Assembly (NCBI GenBank): GCA_002771315.1
Contig: PCSF01000049.1
Location: forward strand, 43,330-49,865
Reading direction: 5' to 3'
Source of the DNA: Desulfobacterales bacterium CG23_combo_of_CG06-09_8_20_14_all_52_9
Lineage (GTDB): Bacteria > Desulfobacterota > Desulfobacteria > Desulfobacterales > UBA2156
DNA: 6,536 nt
Below the pieces are notes generated by a model. It made no database searches. It was given only the letters and a program-made list of their open reading frames with translations, and had not been told where the DNA came from. Every line of letters starts with the position of its first letter. Position 1 is the stretch's first letter. Positions 5,554 to 6,536 of this stretch are shown here, piece by piece. The translations under genes were made by a program, and so were the position numbers.

Positions 5554-5907
5554 GGGGGCGAAACGGCTTCGACGGGGATAAAGAAGCGTCGACTGCATAC
5601 CGAGCGCCTGTCGGCTCGTAAAAAAGACGGGAACTAAATATAATCGCAGACGATTATAACTACGCCCTGGCCGCCTAGCGGCCAGCGTCCTCCCGGATGA
5701 GGCCTGCGAATCCGGATAGGGCGTCGATCAGCAGGATAGCGGATCCCATTTTCCTGATACGGGATTAGCGAAACATTTTCAGGATAGCCTTTCAGCCATC
5801 TTGCCTGATAGAAACCTGAAAAGGCGAAACACGAAGTTCAGGCTATGTATGTAGACGTTAACGTGGAATGTTTCCGGACGCGGGTTCGACTCCCGCCGCC
5901 TCCACCA
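5554..5907 (+). ncRNA. ssrA: Transfer-messenger RNA (tmRNA)
   Basis: A one-piece 354-nt tmRNA, which rescues stalled ribosomes by acting first as tRNA-Ala and then as mRNA. Seen: 5' end GGGGGCG followed by AAACGGCTTCGACGG, typical of tmRNA; 3' end CGCCTCC-A-CCA pairs with the 5' end in a 7-bp acceptor stem with one G-U pair. The CCA is encoded. The T-arm is GCGGG-TTCGACT-CCCGC. The tag frame begins at the resume codon GCA (5646-5648) and reads ADDYNYALAA, stopping at TAG (5676-5678); the hydrophobic end ALAA is a ClpXP-type degron. An 8-bp perfect hairpin (5667-5674 with 5678-5685) holds most of the stop codon in its loop, as in known tmRNAs. The pseudoknot region follows; I did not fold it in detail. 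It sits just after smpB. Confidence 0.97.
5646..5678 (+). other. tmRNA tag-peptide reading frame
   Basis: GCA resume codon to TAG stop inside ssrA; encodes ADDYNYALAA. The ALAA end is the usual protease-recognition signal. The upstream ATAATC before GCA matches the position of the ribosome-resumption signal in other tmRNAs. Confidence 0.9.
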
Positions 5908-6026
5908 TTTGTATAGATAGCTCTACCCAAATTTCTGGCCCCCTTTAAATGCTTTAATTCCCCTCGGGTGTCTGAAGAAATTACGGTTCATAGTCATTGA
6001 AGCACAATCCATTATGCGTTGGCGAT

Positions 6027-6536
6027 TTATTTAACAGATTTCTTTATCCTTATTTTGTCATTGGCTTTCTTTAAGGTATCGCTCAAAAGTTCAATATCGA
6101 CCGGCTTTTGAAGGTATGCAAACGCGCCCAGTTTCATGCACAACTCCTTGTCGGCATCTGTTCCGTGGCCGGTAAGAATTATCACCTCGATATCAGGGTT
6201 GTTCTGTTTAACTCTTCTTAAAACTTCGATGCCGTTTATGCCGGGCATCTTAAGGTCCAGAATCATGACTTCCGGCTCGTCTTCCGAAACCAGGCTAAGC
6301 GCCGATTCCCCGTCATATGCCACCGCTGAACCCATGTCGCGCATGATAAGCCGTTCCGACAGAGTCTGGACAAATTCACGTTCGTCGTCAACAAGAAGCA
6401 CTTTAGACGGCATTTTGAAATCATATTTTCTGTATATGTCAGTCTGGTAGTATCCCTCACCCACTTTGGTTTCAACCGCCTTGACTCCGGGCACCTTGCG
6501 TGCGATAGCTTTAAGCTCATCTTCAAGCTTGCTCAG
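6027..6536 (-). CDS. Response regulator receiver domain protein, C-terminal part
   Basis: The frame is open from the right edge, so the true start is probably outside. The last 128 residues form a complete CheY-like receiver, counted from the Met at 6413-6411: acidic pair Asp9-Asp10 in LLVDDE, phosphoacceptor Asp53 in MILDLKMPG, Thr81 in ILTGHGT and Lys103 in LQKPVD. It should take phosphate from a histidine kinase. No output domain follows; the protein ends with a lysine-rich tail. Before the receiver lie at least 41 in-frame residues, including KLEDELKAIARKVPGVKAVE and then DIYRKYDF, which look like real protein: a helix and a strand recalling a BON or ferredoxin-like unit. Neither the internal ATG (6413) nor the GTG (6494) has a clear Shine-Dalgarno, which favours one longer fused protein. 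A free-standing receiver starting at 6413 is the alternative. Direction is opposite to ssrA. Confidence 0.85.
   Translation of the reverse strand: MSKLEDELKAIARKVPGVKAVETKVGEGYYQTDIYRKYDFKMPSKVLLVDDEREFVQTLSERLIMRDMGSAVAYDGESALSLVSEDEPEVMILDLKMPGINGIEVLRRVKQNNPDIEVIILTGHGTDADKELCMKLGAFAYLQKPVDIELLSDTLKKANDKIRIKKSVK

Noticed and set aside
5908..5990. Intrinsic terminator of ssrA
   Set aside because: Only a 4-bp TAGA/TCTA stem and scattered T-rich stretches are present; no GC-rich stem followed by a U-run.
5908..6026. tmRNA 3' end as a phage or island attachment site
   Set aside because: tmRNA genes are common integration targets, but no integrase, direct repeat of the tmRNA end, or mobile gene is visible in the remaining bases.

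Overview
The window looks like a chromosomal segment of an anaerobic, selenium-using member of the Desulfobacterota (former Deltaproteobacteria). That is an inference from three things: a liv-type ABC ATPase translationally coupled to an acyl-CoA synthetase, a small glutaredoxin-like selenoprotein of a type I associate with this group, and a tmRNA with the tag ADDYNYALAA. No ribosomal or other strong marker gene is present, so the assignment stays provisional.

Minus strand, left part (1-1540): a promoter near 1508-1537 with a near-perfect 14-bp palindromic operator just downstream (1481-1494) reads leftward into a LivG-type ABC ATPase. Its last 17 bases overlap the start of a long-chain acyl-CoA synthetase that runs off the left edge. 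The layout suggests an operon for uptake and CoA-activation of a carboxylic or fatty acid, under a TetR-like repressor. Next to the right (1608-2264, minus) is a LOG-family nucleotide 5'-monophosphate phosphoribohydrolase.

Middle (2434-2802, minus): a short gene that ordinary ORF calling breaks. Reading the TGA at 2644-2646 as selenocysteine gives a 72-residue glutaredoxin-like protein with a U-P-F-T active site. It has its own Shine-Dalgarno sequence, a promoter with a perfect TTGACA box and an intrinsic terminator. Its promoter appears to share its -35 box, back to back, with the promoter of the rightward operon.

Plus strand, right part (2796-5907): ptsH (HPr), ptsI (enzyme I) and smpB are tightly packed, with smpB probably starting at a TTG that overlaps the ptsI stop codon. 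Then comes ssrA (tmRNA) with its own promoter. SmpB and tmRNA form the trans-translation ribosome-rescue pair. HPr and enzyme I are the general phosphotransfer proteins; no sugar-specific enzyme II is visible, and HPr has an Asp where the regulatory Ser would be.

Right edge (6027-6536, minus): the C-terminal part of a protein ending in a complete CheY-like receiver domain, with an open reading frame continuing past the edge.
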